A program made the translations under genes and the position numbers. From positions 744,001 to 808,000 of the forward strand of contig JAWKUN010000005.1 in NCBI GenBank assembly GCA_041398565.1: a stretch of 64,000 nucleotides of DNA. Reading direction: 5' to 3'. The notes under the pieces are model-generated. The model was not told the origin of the DNA, searched no databases, and saw only the letters and a list, made by a program, of their open reading frames with translations. This DNA comes from DATGPD01 sp041398565. Its GTDB lineage: Bacteria; Planctomycetota; UBA1135; UBA2386. Positions 1 through 8,997 of this stretch are shown here, in pieces; position 1 is the stretch's first letter, and each line of letters starts with the position of its first letter.

Positions 1-439
1 GGCCGACCACGAAGGTCACCGGCAGGCCACGCTGGCCCGCCGCGTCGAGCCAGTCCACGGCAGCGGTCGACTGGCCGTCCCAGGCGATCGCGTAGCCGAT
101 GCGCGGCTTCCACTGCGCCACGAAGGACTCGACGCGCTCGCGCCCGCTCTCGAAGCGCGCCGATGCGATCCCGACGACGCGCACGTCGCCGTCGTCGCTG
201 CGCTGCAGCCTCGTGAGGGTCGGGATCGAGACTCGACAGACCGAGCACCAAGTCGCCCAGAACTCGACGACGAGCACCTTGCCCTTCTCCACCGTCACTG
301 GCTCGCCTTGCAACCAGGTCAACCCACGTAGGGCAGGAGCCTCGACCCCGATCTCGAGGACACGAGGGCGACTCTGGGCGAGACCGGCCGCGGCCAGAGC
401 CGCGGCAGCGGCGAAGCAGCGCAAGATAGTCGACGTCAA
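1..439 (-). CDS. TlpA-like secreted thioredoxin, partial (C-terminus beyond window start)
   Basis: Exported thioredoxin-fold protein. The reverse strand reads a short hydrophobic leader ending in LAQ (signal peptide), then VLVVEFWATWCSVCRVSIP, the WCxxC active-site strand of TlpA/ResA-type thiol-disulfide reductases, and then the typical VRVVGIASARF and GLPVTFVVG segments. TlpA-like proteins reduce or oxidise cysteines outside the cytoplasm. No ATG is present; a TTG at 437-439 is the best start because it places the leader at the N-terminus. A TAGCCT hexamer lies about 24 nt upstream of it. The gene runs off the left edge shortly after the GLPVTF motif, so perhaps 20-40 residues are missing. 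The exact start is uncertain; the family call is firm. Confidence 0.8.
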   Translation of the reverse strand, partial: MTSTILRCFAAAAALAAAGLAQSRPRVLEIGVEAPALRGLTWLQGEPVTVEKGKVLVVEFWATWCSVCRVSIPTLTRLQRSDDGDVRVVGIASARFESGRERVESFVAQWKPRIGYAIAWDGQSTAAVDWLDAAGQRGLPVTFVVG

Positions 440-519
440 AGGCAGTGAGTTGCGATCGGGGGCAAGGCTATCCGTAGCCGCCGTAGCCTCCAGGGTTGTC
501 GAGGGGTCGCGGCAAATCC

Positions 520-548
520 GACGCATCAGACGGAACGTCTGATGCGTC
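520..548 (-). terminator. Hairpin terminator candidate
   Basis: A perfect 12-bp stem (GACGCATCAGAC paired with GTCTGATGCGTC, extendable by one G-C pair) around a short loop lies between the stop of the 712-residue secreted protein and the start of the thioredoxin gene. Only a TTT is found after it on the minus strand, so it would be a weak intrinsic terminator or an RNA 3'-end stabiliser. Confidence 0.55.
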
Positions 549-618
549 GACGGACCCGCCGAGCCGGTGTGCGGACCAGAGGCCGGCGTGGATGCGCGAT
601 GCCGACTCCGATCGCTGG

Positions 619-2757
619 TCATGGCTCGAGCCAGACCTCGCAGGAACCGGCGAGGTCGGCGTCGCCCCGCCGCTGGATGCCCTGGCACAGGGTGCGGAGG
701 CTCGGCGCCAGGCGCACTTGCGTCGCGCGGCCGTCGCGCTCCACCGCGAGCGGCCGATCGACGTCGCAAAGCCGGGCGTCCAGGGTGACACGCAGACGGC
801 CGACGTTCTCGGTCGTCACGTCGAGACGCTGCCCGCGCAACGTCGCCGCGACGCGCGCACCCTTGCGGGGGGCGTCGGTACCGAGCCAGTAGTGGTCGCA
901 CACGACGGCGTCGGTCAGCTCCCACACCAGCTGAGCCGGGCAGGCGACGCGCCGGAGCACGACCAGTTCGGCCAACTTGTCGCGGTCGGGAAGGCCCGTG
1001 TGGCCGTGCCCAGCCACGATCTGGCCCGTCACCGGGTAGAGGCCCGCGTGGTCGCCGCGCGCCTGCTCGGCCAGCTGCTCGAAGGCACGACAGCGGTCGG
1101 CGCGGCCATAGGCCGTATCCTTCTCGCCGACCAGGAACGAGAAGGGCAGGTGGTGCAGACCCGCGATCGAGGTCTCGCCGTCGGTGGGTGCCGCGGCGCT
1201 GGCGTGCGCTGCGGCGAAGCGGTCGGGCAGCTTGGGCGCGATGGCGAAGACGCCATAGCCGCCGTGCGAATAGCCGATGATGCAAACGCGAGCCGGGTCG
1301 ACCCCGCCACACACCACGAACTGTCGGATCAAGGCCTCGACCAGCGGATAGACGTAGTCGGTGTAGAAGCCGTTCCAGGCGTCGGTGGGCGCGCGCAGGG
1401 CGACGTACCGGTAACCCCCGACCTCGGGGTGGTCGTGGTAGTAGCGCTGCATGATCCGCCACTGCGCGTCGTTGACTCGCTTGGCCACCGCGCCTCCGCC
1501 GTGCAGGGCGATCACCAACGCGTAGCCGTCATCACCCGGTTCGCCGACGTCGCGCACCTCGTACGCACTCTCGTAGCCGCCGGCACGCACCCGGTGTGCG
1601 GCATGGTCGGCGCGCAGGTCGACGTGCGGAGCCGACCGGAACGCGGCGAAGGCCAAGCGCCGCAACCGGGCGTCGCCTTCCTTCGTTGCCAGTTCGGCGT
1701 CGAGGTTGCGGTCGAACCCGAACCGAGCCTGCTCGGCGGCGGTGGCGGCGAAGAAGCGGGTGAACTGAGCGGACAGTGCCACTTCGGCTGCCACTTCGGC
1801 TGCCACTTCGGCTGCCGCCGCGGCAGCTTGGGCCGGCTCGGCAACGGCCGCCGGCGCCGAGGCGTCCGCGATCGCCGTCGGCGGCGCGTAGTGGGCGGTC
1901 ACGTCGAGGCCATGCAAGAGGACTCCCGGGGCCCAGCCGGCAGCGAAGCGCTGGCCGGTCGACGCGAAGGACACGGCCCAGATCGAGTGGGCCGGATCGG
2001 CGCCGTGGCAGCGAGCGGCATCGGCGACGAACCAGGCGTGGCCGAGCCCGGCCGGATCGGGCTCGGCGGCCCCGACGAAGCGCCAGGTCTCGCCGTCGTA
2101 CACCTCGACCCACGTGTGGTTGCCGCGCTTGTGCGGCCAGCGCACCGACACGAGCCGAGCCGGCACGCCGACGGCGCGGCACGCATCTGCGAGCAGGATC
2201 GACAAGCCGGTGCAGGAGGCCTTGCCCTGCTCGATCGAGCTCTGCGGATCCTGGTCGGCGCGTGCCCGCTCCACCGAGTAGTGCACGCCGAGGGATTCGA
2301 AGATCGAGCTGTTGAGCCGCAGGGCCGCCTCGCCGGGCGTCTTGCAGTCGGCGACCACCGACGCGAAGCGCTGGGCGAAGTCGCCGCGCCACTCCGTTCG
2401 CCGCTCGGTTGCCTGGGCGTAGGGCAGCACGAAGTTCAGGTAGAGGTCGTCGGTGAGACAGGCGCGCCACGGCGCCCGCATCCGCGCTGCCTCGGCCAGC
2501 TCGATCTGCCGCAAGATGAACTCGGCCGACAGGGTCTTGGCGTCGTGGGCTGGCATGTGAGCCAGCAGGAACTCCAGACTGGCGCGGTGGGCGTCGGGCA
2601 CGTCGCGCAGAGCCTGCTCGAGTTGCGGGCGGTTGGCCGCGGCGGCGTCGAGTGTCGCGCCGACCCCGGGCTCCGCGACCGGTGCGCTCGACGCCGTCGC
2701 TTGGGCCAGAGCGGTGGCCGACAGACAGAGGACGAGAACGAGGGGGAACGCGCGCAT
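619..2757 (-). CDS. Secreted transglutaminase-like / alpha-beta hydrolase fusion
   Basis: 712-residue exported protein combining two enzyme folds. Residues 1-19 are a signal peptide (cleavage after ALAQ). The middle carries a transglutaminase-like core: Cys182 in ASCTGLS, His214 in GNHTWVEV and an acidic residue near 234 (EPDPAG), a Cys-His-Asp arrangement typical of the family. After an Ala-rich linker with repeated AAEVAAEVA units (around residues 305-325), the C-terminal half is a PHB-depolymerase/dienelactone-hydrolase-like esterase with ALHGGG as oxyanion motif and Ser497 in GYSHGG as nucleophile. The substrate is unknown; such fusions may act on peptides or esters outside the cell. ATG at 2757 is chosen because the signal peptide begins there. 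Confidence 0.8.
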   Translation of the reverse strand: MRAFPLVLVLCLSATALAQATASSAPVAEPGVGATLDAAAANRPQLEQALRDVPDAHRASLEFLLAHMPAHDAKTLSAEFILRQIELAEAARMRAPWRACLTDDLYLNFVLPYAQATERRTEWRGDFAQRFASVVADCKTPGEAALRLNSSIFESLGVHYSVERARADQDPQSSIEQGKASCTGLSILLADACRAVGVPARLVSVRWPHKRGNHTWVEVYDGETWRFVGAAEPDPAGLGHAWFVADAARCHGADPAHSIWAVSFASTGQRFAAGWAPGVLLHGLDVTAHYAPPTAIADASAPAAVAEPAQAAAAAAEVAAEVAAEVALSAQFTRFFAATAAEQARFGFDRNLDAELATKEGDARLRRLAFAAFRSAPHVDLRADHAAHRVRAGGYESAYEVRDVGEPGDDGYALVIALHGGGAVAKRVNDAQWRIMQRYYHDHPEVGGYRYVALRAPTDAWNGFYTDYVYPLVEALIRQFVVCGGVDPARVCIIGYSHGGYGVFAIAPKLPDRFAAAHASAAAPTDGETSIAGLHHLPFSFLVGEKDTAYGRADRCRAFEQLAEQARGDHAGLYPVTGQIVAGHGHTGLPDRDKLAELVVLRRVACPAQLVWELTDAVVCDHYWLGTDAPRKGARVAATLRGQRLDVTTENVGRLRVTLDARLCDVDRPLAVERDGRATQVRLAPSLRTLCQGIQRRGDADLAGSCEVWLEP

Positions 2758-3021
2758 GACAGTCCGGCGGTGCAGGAGAAAGGAAGGGGTCGGACCTGTC
2801 CAGGCCTGAGCCCGCTCGCGGTCGCGAAGACGACCGCCAGCAAACGCCGAGCGAGGATGCCGGCGAAGGCGGTGTCACTGGCAGAGGCGACACCCGGTTC
2901 GCCATGCGCATCCTGCGCCGCGATGGGCACCACGAGGCACCGCCACCCTCTTCCCTCGGGCTCCAGATGTCCCGTGGATCTCGGTTGGAGTCACGCCCGA
3001 GGCCATCGGCACGACACGGAC

Positions 3022-3354
3022 TCAGCCGCTGCAGGCTTGCTCTGCTACATCGAGCACGTAGCCGTAGGCCCGCACTTCGTACGGGACCACCGGGAGGAAC
3101 GACAGCCCGGTGCAGCGGAAGCGCACGATCCACTGCATGCGCACCTGCGCCTCGCCGAGCCGATAGCCGGGGCGGGGCACCACCTCGCGGTGGGCCGGAG
3201 TGAAGAGCAGGAAGCCTGGGGCATTGGGCGCGAAGGCGCACTGCAGCGCCGAACCCGCCTCCCACCCCGCCGGCACTGGCGTGCTACCGCGCCCGTCGCA
3301 CCCCTGCGGGTTCAGCACTGTGCAGACCACCGAAACCACGACTTGGCTGATCAT
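3022..3354 (-). CDS. Hypothetical small protein (110 aa)
   Basis: No family recognised. The frame has strongly G/C-ending codons and a protein-like composition (several Trp, Phe and Val-rich stretches such as WIVRFRCTGLSFLPVVPYEV), which argues that it is a real gene and not a shadow. It contains five Cys but no clear signal peptide beyond a short hydrophobic start (MISQVVVSVVCTVL). Three helically spaced TTTCGATC-type repeats lie just upstream. It could be a detached C-terminal domain of the secreted proteins found elsewhere in the window, but the match is too weak to claim. Confidence 0.55.
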   Translation of the reverse strand: MISQVVVSVVCTVLNPQGCDGRGSTPVPAGWEAGSALQCAFAPNAPGFLLFTPAHREVVPRPGYRLGEAQVRMQWIVRFRCTGLSFLPVVPYEVRAYGYVLDVAEQACSG

Positions 3355-3366
3355 TGCGAACCTCGA

Positions 3367-3397
3367 TTTCGATCCGTGTTTCGATCGGCTTCCGATC
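3367..3397 (-). promoter_or_regulatory. Three spaced GATCGAAA direct repeats (operator candidate)
   Basis: On the minus strand GATCGAAA, GATCGAAA and GATCGGAA occur 11-12 bp apart, ending 12 bp before the ATG at 3354. Spacing near one helical turn is typical of cooperative binding sites. No matching regulator is encoded in the window. Confidence 0.35.
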
Positions 3398-3613
3398 GAG
3401 AGCTTGGGCGCGAGAGCCCTACCTGCGAGCGGGACCGCGAGCCCCGCACCACGCGGATGCCGTCCGCGACACCCACTCCCCCAGTGGCCTGCACACCGAT
3501 GATGGTGACACGTGTCGCGTGCTTTTCACGCGGGCTCCACCCCGCCGCCCCCCCTACCGGTGAGGACCGACGAGCGACGCCACGCCGAGCACCTCCCCCC
3601 GTTCGATGCCGTT

Positions 3614-4624
3614 TCAGGCGGACTTCACGGCGCGCAGCTCGGCTGCCTTCACCTCCGGACAGGTGTCGGACAGGAAGCTGCCGCCGCCGACTTCCGGTCC
3701 AGCGAGGTACTTCAGGAGGCCGGGTTTGCGCAGCGGCGGGTGGAACTCGATGTGGAAGCCGAAGCCACGGTGATCGCCGCCGTCGGTCGGCGCCTGGTGC
3801 AGCGCCATCACGTAGGGAAACGGAATGCCCCACAAGCCGTCGAACCGCCGCAGGGTGCGCTGCAAGACGTCGGCCAGAGCCTGGCGCTCGCGGTCGTCGA
3901 GGTCGGCCAGGCTGGGAACGCTGCGCCGTGGCCCGACGAAGGTCTCGTAGGCGTAGCGAGCAAAGTAGGGCACGAATGCGACGGCATCGGCATTGCCGTC
4001 GAGCAGGCGGCGACCGTCTTCCACCTCGCTCGCCACGATGTCCTGCCAAAGCGAGCGACCACACGCGTCGTGGTGTGTGCGCGCGTGCGCGACTTCGTTC
4101 TCGATGGTCTTGAACACGAAGTTGGTGGCGTAGATCTGGCAATGCGGATGCGGGTTCGACACGCCCACCACCTCGCCGCGGTTCTCGAAGAACAAGACGT
4201 GCGCGACTTCCTGCCGCGCACCGAGCTCGCGATACTGCTCCTGCCAGCACGCGAGCAACGCGTCGACACCCTCGACGCCGAGCTGGCCGAGCGCCAGATC
4301 GTGGCGCGGTGTGTAGCACACCACGCGAGCCACGCCGTTCGCCGGACGGCTGCGGAAGATGCCCGGCGGCCTGGGGAGGTCCACCGGCGCCAGCGGACCG
4401 ACGCACGGGTGGTCGTTGTCGAACACGAAGACGCCGGTGTAGGCCGGGTTCCGCGCGCCGCTGACCCGCGCGTTGCCGGGGCAGAACGTGCACGCCGGGT
4501 CGTAGACCGGCAGCGCGCGCTGCTCCGCGCCTGCCACGGTCTCGCCCAGCCAGGGGCGGTCGTTGCGGTGCGCGGCGACGATGACCCACTCGCGCCGCAG
4601 CGGATGCCAGCGTTGTTCCCACAT
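3614..4624 (-). CDS. galT: Galactose-1-phosphate uridylyltransferase-like protein
   Basis: 336 residues, close to the usual family length. GalT transfers UMP between UDP-glucose and a hexose-1-phosphate in the cytoplasm through a histidine-UMP intermediate. The N-terminal EWVIVAAHRNDRPW, the metal-site motif CTFCPGN and the active-site stretch NPHPHCQIYA (HPHxQ) are all present. ATG at 4624 is chosen because the conserved family start (WEQRWHPL) follows at once. In context it stands near a plant-type arabinokinase and a GH127 arabinofuranosidase on the same strand, separated by an opposite-strand gene. It may therefore act on L-arabinose-1-phosphate as well as, or instead of, galactose-1-phosphate; that is inference. 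Confidence 0.85.
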   Translation of the reverse strand: MWEQRWHPLRREWVIVAAHRNDRPWLGETVAGAEQRALPVYDPACTFCPGNARVSGARNPAYTGVFVFDNDHPCVGPLAPVDLPRPPGIFRSRPANGVARVVCYTPRHDLALGQLGVEGVDALLACWQEQYRELGARQEVAHVLFFENRGEVVGVSNPHPHCQIYATNFVFKTIENEVAHARTHHDACGRSLWQDIVASEVEDGRRLLDGNADAVAFVPYFARYAYETFVGPRRSVPSLADLDDRERQALADVLQRTLRRFDGLWGIPFPYVMALHQAPTDGGDHRGFGFHIEFHPPLRKPGLLKYLAGPEVGGGSFLSDTCPEVKAAELRAVKSA

Positions 4625-4813
4625 GGTCGGGCGTGCAGACGGACTGTCGGGGGCGACCGGCGCCGAGACGAGACCAGCGCGCCAGCCCGGGTCTGCGGAT
4701 GATGCGGCGTGGGCCCGGGTCGGCGCAAGCGAACGGCGCCGGCCGGAGGCGCGACCGCGGCGGCATGGTCGGCCTCCAGGACCGTCGCCGGGACGCGCAG
4801 CGTGCCCCTGCGT

Positions 4814-4819
4814 TAAGCT
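4814..4819 (+). promoter_or_regulatory. TANNNT -10 element for the membrane protein gene
   Basis: TAAGCT, 8 nt before the TTG at 4828. It matches the short spacing seen before ten other genes here and decides the start codon of this gene. Confidence 0.45.
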
Positions 4820-4827
4820 GGCGGCTC

Positions 4828-7452
4828 TTGGGTGAGCTCGAAGACGATCGGGACGGCCAGGGGCAGGCAACTCGTCCGCTGCGCTGGCTGGCAGCGGGTC
4901 TGACCGCGGCTGCCGTCTTCCAGCTCGCGCTGTGCGTGGTGAGCGCACTGCATCTACGGCACGACCTGCCCCGGTGGGACGACGTCAAGATCCTGTGGAA
5001 GGACCTCCTGCACGCGCGCGACGGCTTGGGCTGGAGCGACCTCTTCGGCCAGCAGAACGAGCATCGCATCCCGTTCCCGCGCCTCTTCTTCCGTGCCGAC
5101 TGGGCATGGGCGGGCGCGACGGGACGCCTCATGCTCGCCGCACAGCTGTCGTTGCAGGTCCTGCACGTCGTGGTCCTGGCGCTGGTCTGCCGCCACCTGC
5201 GATGGCGCCACCGACCGGCGTTCGTGGCGATGACTGCCGCCGTGACCCTGCTCCTGTTCTCCTGCCATCAACTGGAGAACTTCGTCTGGCGAGTGCAGAT
5301 CTCGAGCGTGCTGGTCTACATGGCGGCGAGCGCTTCGTTCTGGCTCGTGCTCGAGTGCTCCGCCCAGCGAAGCGCGGGCCGGCGCGTGCGCGCCCGGGTC
5401 GCCGGCGTCGCCGCGCTGGCTGCAGCCTTCGTCGCCAACTACTCGCGCGCCGATGGCAACCTGGTCTGGCCGCTCATGGTCTTGCTCGCTTGGCGTCTCA
5501 GCCTGCCGCGCTGGATCGTGGCGGTTATCGCCGCGGTCGGTGCGCTGTCGGTCGGCGCCTACTTCGTCGGCTACACGACTCCACCACTGCACACATCGCC
5601 CCTGTGGACCCTGGTGCACGACTTCCCGCGAGCGGTCGCGTTCGCGTGCGTGTTCCTCGGCGCGCAGGTCGCCGACCTCGGCGTCACCGCCGCCGGCGTG
5701 GTGGGCGCCGTCGGGGTCGTGATCGTGGCCGCGAGCGTCGCTGCCGTTGCGCTGGGACGCGTCCGCTCGCCGGGTGCCGCCGCTTGCGTCGCGGTCATGC
5801 TCTTCGCCTGCGGTTCCGCCGGCGTCACCGCGCTGGGCCGCAGCATGGATCCGCTGCAGGCCGCCCTGGCGCATCGCTACGCGACGCCTGCGTTGCTCAT
5901 GTGGGCGGGCCTGGTGCCGATCGCCATCGAGCTGCTGGTGGCAGCGGGACGTCGCACGCTGTGGAGGACGACCGGGTGGGTCGTGGTCCTCGCCTTCCTG
6001 GGAGTCGGTCTGATCCAGCAAGGCCGCGCCGTCGAACGACACCAGCGGACCATGCACGGACTCGAACGGGCAACCATGGCCGTAGCGTCACGGGTCTGCG
6101 ACCTCGCGGCGCTCTACACCTTCTGTCCGCCGCAGCCGCACCTGGCAGAGATCGTCGACAGCTGGCGATCCCATCGCGTCTCCGTCTTCCGAGCGCCCAC
6201 CTTCGACCTCCTCGGCCGAGTCCTCGCCGAGCACACGACCCTCGGACGCGCCGACACGGCGAGCGTCGGGGCGCGAGGGGCCATCACCGCCGCGGTGGCC
6301 GTGGCGGGCCCGAGCGGCGGCGTCGAGGTGCGCGGCTGGATCGCGACGTCGCCCGACACCACCGCGGCGGCGCCGGTCGTCCTCACCGACCGCGGCGTCG
6401 TCGTCGGCTTCGCTTCGTGCCGGATCGAGCCGCCGCGCGCCGATGGCACGCTGGCCTGGGTCGGCTACGCGCGCACCGTCGACCGGGTGGCGCCGCTGCT
6501 CGAGGCCCACGTGTTCGTGGGGGCGGGCGAGCAGGTGCTGCCGCTGGAGGGAGCAGTGCAGGCGCCGTCGGTGTCGGATCCGCGCGACGATTCGCTCGCG
6601 CACGCCATGGCTGCTGCGCTGGTGGGACCACCTCTGCCGTCCTTCGAAGGAGAGTTCCTGGCGGCGCTCGGTCCGTGGGCTGCCGCGGTCGGCCAGCGCC
6701 TCGACGTGCCGGGTGCTTCCGACGTCGCTGGGGCCGTCGACGTGGTCGAAGCGCGGCCGGGACGCTCCGGCGCCGTGCGCCTGCAGGGCTGGGTCGACGC
6801 CGAGATCGCGGCAGTCCCACGCTCCCTCGTCTTGCTCGACGACCAGGATCGCCTGGTGGGCGGCGGCCGGCTCGCCGCGGCAGAACCACGGAACGCACCG
6901 CTCCGCCAGTCGTGGACCGGCTGGGCGGTGAGCGGCGACTCGGGGGTGCTGCCCTCGCCCTACTTCGTGGCCGCGGGCAGCGCGCCCTTGCGCCTGCAGG
7001 CCGGTGGCGCAGGCGACTCCGGCGCCCTGGTCTCGCTCGCCGACCTCGACAGGCGCGTCGAGACCCGCGTGACCGTCACCGGGGCATGGACCCGCGATGG
7101 GGAGCTCACATGGTTCCTGCCGCTTCCCGACGCGATGCCCATCGCCGACTCGTGGGCCGGCAGCGACCGCAACCTCGGTAGCTGCACACTGGGTCCGTTC
7201 CCACTACACGACCGCGCCCTCGGCATCCCCGTGCTGGTCGGCCCCGACGCCAAGGGACAGATCGTGCGTGCGTTCGACGCCGTCACCGGCGCGGAGCTGG
7301 AAACACTGGACACCGGCGCTTGCCGCGGGCGCTGGCGAGTCTGGCGCCTTCGCCCGACTGGCGAGCACACGGCTGTCTTGGTCGAAGCCGAAGATCGCGG
7401 CTCGGGGTGGGGCCAGTGGCAGGCACTCGGCCCGCCGCACTGGCTGCGTTGA
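4828..7452 (+). CDS. Large multi-pass membrane protein with C-terminal soluble region
   Basis: 874 residues if translation begins at TTG 4828; an in-frame ATG at 4765 is the alternative. The N-terminal half has about ten hydrophobic helices (for example LAAGLTAAAVFQLALCVV and VVVLALVCRHL) with a conserved-looking first loop, WDDVKILWKDLLHARDG. This architecture recalls GT-C glycosyltransferases of the PMT/ArnT type, but I could not identify a catalytic motif with certainty. The C-terminal 400 residues look soluble, beta-rich and probably extracytoplasmic, containing two similar segments that begin VEVRGWIA and VRLQGWVD. The gene is divergent from galT and converges on the arabinokinase-like gene with a 50-nt gap. 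Function unknown. Confidence 0.75.
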   Translation: MGELEDDRDGQGQATRPLRWLAAGLTAAAVFQLALCVVSALHLRHDLPRWDDVKILWKDLLHARDGLGWSDLFGQQNEHRIPFPRLFFRADWAWAGATGRLMLAAQLSLQVLHVVVLALVCRHLRWRHRPAFVAMTAAVTLLLFSCHQLENFVWRVQISSVLVYMAASASFWLVLECSAQRSAGRRVRARVAGVAALAAAFVANYSRADGNLVWPLMVLLAWRLSLPRWIVAVIAAVGALSVGAYFVGYTTPPLHTSPLWTLVHDFPRAVAFACVFLGAQVADLGVTAAGVVGAVGVVIVAASVAAVALGRVRSPGAAACVAVMLFACGSAGVTALGRSMDPLQAALAHRYATPALLMWAGLVPIAIELLVAAGRRTLWRTTGWVVVLAFLGVGLIQQGRAVERHQRTMHGLERATMAVASRVCDLAALYTFCPPQPHLAEIVDSWRSHRVSVFRAPTFDLLGRVLAEHTTLGRADTASVGARGAITAAVAVAGPSGGVEVRGWIATSPDTTAAAPVVLTDRGVVVGFASCRIEPPRADGTLAWVGYARTVDRVAPLLEAHVFVGAGEQVLPLEGAVQAPSVSDPRDDSLAHAMAAALVGPPLPSFEGEFLAALGPWAAAVGQRLDVPGASDVAGAVDVVEARPGRSGAVRLQGWVDAEIAAVPRSLVLLDDQDRLVGGGRLAAAEPRNAPLRQSWTGWAVSGDSGVLPSPYFVAAGSAPLRLQAGGAGDSGALVSLADLDRRVETRVTVTGAWTRDGELTWFLPLPDAMPIADSWAGSDRNLGSCTLGPFPLHDRALGIPVLVGPDAKGQIVRAFDAVTGAELETLDTGACRGRWRVWRLRPTGEHTAVLVEAEDRGSGWGQWQALGPPHWLR

Positions 7453-7502
7453 GGCGGGCATCGGTGCGATCCGCGCTCGCTCCCGGTCGGCCGCGGCACG
7501 GT

Positions 7503-8954
7503 TCACCAAGGCACCTCGCCCTGCCGCAGGACCGGTGCGCCGTCGCCCGCTGCGACGCTGAGCACCAACCGATCGCCGGCGATCGAGCGCACGGCCTCGC
7601 CCGCGTCGTTCCTGCCGAGCACCGCCACCGTGCCGCCGCTGCCGCCGCCGGTGATCTTGGCGCCGTAGACGCCGATCGACGAGCCGGCCGCGCGCACCGC
7701 GTCGACCAGGACGTCGGTGGCGGCGCAGCCCAGGCCACACGCTGTGTAGCTGGCATGGGAGCGGAACATCAGCGAGCCCAAACGCGCACCGACCTCAGGA
7801 CTCGGTGCCCGTGCCAGAGGAGGAGCCTGTGCCAGAAGGGCCGCAAAGGCGCGGACCCGCTCGTGCTCCTCGATCGGGTGCGCGGTCGGCTGCCGCACGG
7901 CGTACGTCCGCGCCGGGTCGACGCGCGCGACGGGGTCGTTGGTGCCACCGTAGCGGGCCAGGAACTCGGCGCCGCCAAGGGTCTCGGGTACGCGCGCACG
8001 CAGCGCGCGCCATTGCGACGGCGGCACGTTGGCGAGGTAGCTACCGAACTCCGGATGCTCGAACTCGACACCGGACGCGGACGCACGCACCTCGACCCCG
8101 AGCAGATCGGCGACGATCCGCCAGCCCATGAAGGCTCCGACCCGCACCGACGTGTAGTCCGACCCCGACACCGCGTGGCGCACACCGGAATCGATCCCCC
8201 ACACCGCGAGACCGGGTGGCAGCGGCACGTAGCCCTCCACCTCCGCTGGTTGGCACAGCAGGCGCAGGAGCTGGCCGCGGTGGCCACTGGCGACGGCCAT
8301 CTGGTCCATCACCCCGCAGGCAGCGCCGACGACGTGGTTCTCGACGCGCTGGCAGGCGAGCGCGAGCGCGCGACATGCGGCCGGATCCACGAACGGCGCG
8401 CCGCCGCCGTCACCCAGGCGCAGGCCGAGGGCTGCGCACAGAGCTGCCGCCGCCGCGACCTCCACCGAGGCCGACGAGCTGACGCCCTTGCCCTCCGGCA
8501 CGCGCGACGACACCAACACGTCGACACCGGTGCGCAGGTCGGCGCCGTGTTCTCTGGCGAGCACCGCGAGGATGCCGGCGACGTAACCGAACCAGTCGGC
8601 ACCCGCTCCGTGCAGCTCGGCGCGCAAGGGCCCGTAGCCCTGGGTGCGGCAGGCTTCGAACGCCGTCAGGTCGACCGCGTGCGCGCGCGGACTCGCGGCG
8701 GCAGCCGTGGGCTCGACCCCGACGTGCTCGCTGACCACGCGCACCAGGCGGTCGCCGCGCGGCGCCGCCAGCACGACGGTGTCGACGTCGAGCGGAAGCT
8801 GCAGGACCAGCGAGCCGCTGTAGTCGGCGATCCCGCCCATCAGGTCGAGGCGACCCGGCGCGCACGCCACGTGCACCGACGCCGCCCCCTCGAACAGGCC
8901 GAGCGCCCGCGCCCGCGGCCGCAAGGTCGCGACGCTCCGCGCGAGTTCGCTCAA
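7503..8954 (-). CDS. L-arabinokinase-like GHMP kinase
   Basis: 483-residue sugar-1-kinase. The GHMP motifs are clear: APGRLDLMGGIADYSGS near residue 33, GKGVSSSASVEVA for phosphate binding, and AKITGGGSGGTVAVLG near the C-terminus. Ordinary galactokinases have GEHTDY in motif 1. The form GGIADYSGSLVLQ, together with CQRVENHVVGAACGVMDQM, ICQPAEV-like LCQPAEV and WGIDSGVRH, is what I recall from the kinase half of plant L-arabinokinase ARA1. It should form a sugar-1-phosphate from ATP and free sugar; L-arabinose is inferred. Start is TTG at 8954. It lies 43 nt downstream of the GH127 gene on the same strand, so co-transcription is likely. Confidence 0.85.
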   Translation of the reverse strand: MSELARSVATLRPRARALGLFEGAASVHVACAPGRLDLMGGIADYSGSLVLQLPLDVDTVVLAAPRGDRLVRVVSEHVGVEPTAAAASPRAHAVDLTAFEACRTQGYGPLRAELHGAGADWFGYVAGILAVLAREHGADLRTGVDVLVSSRVPEGKGVSSSASVEVAAAAALCAALGLRLGDGGGAPFVDPAACRALALACQRVENHVVGAACGVMDQMAVASGHRGQLLRLLCQPAEVEGYVPLPPGLAVWGIDSGVRHAVSGSDYTSVRVGAFMGWRIVADLLGVEVRASASGVEFEHPEFGSYLANVPPSQWRALRARVPETLGGAEFLARYGGTNDPVARVDPARTYAVRQPTAHPIEEHERVRAFAALLAQAPPLARAPSPEVGARLGSLMFRSHASYTACGLGCAATDVLVDAVRAAGSSIGVYGAKITGGGSGGTVAVLGRNDAGEAVRSIAGDRLVLSVAAGDGAPVLRQGEVPW

Positions 8955-8997
8955 GCCCGGCCCCCCGCGCGGGCCAGCCGACCGGCCGCGACCACCG

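Noticed and set aside
496..4113. A 1205-codon open frame on the plus strand across the transglutaminase-esterase and galT genes
   Set aside because: It is antisense to two clear genes and rich in Arg, Gly and Ala without any motif; long empty frames are expected when the third codon base is nearly always G or C.
3614..8954. Plain Leloir galactose pathway (galT plus galK)
   Set aside because: The kinase lacks the galactokinase GEHTDY motif and has the arabinokinase form; the GH127 neighbour also points to arabinose. Galactose use is not excluded.
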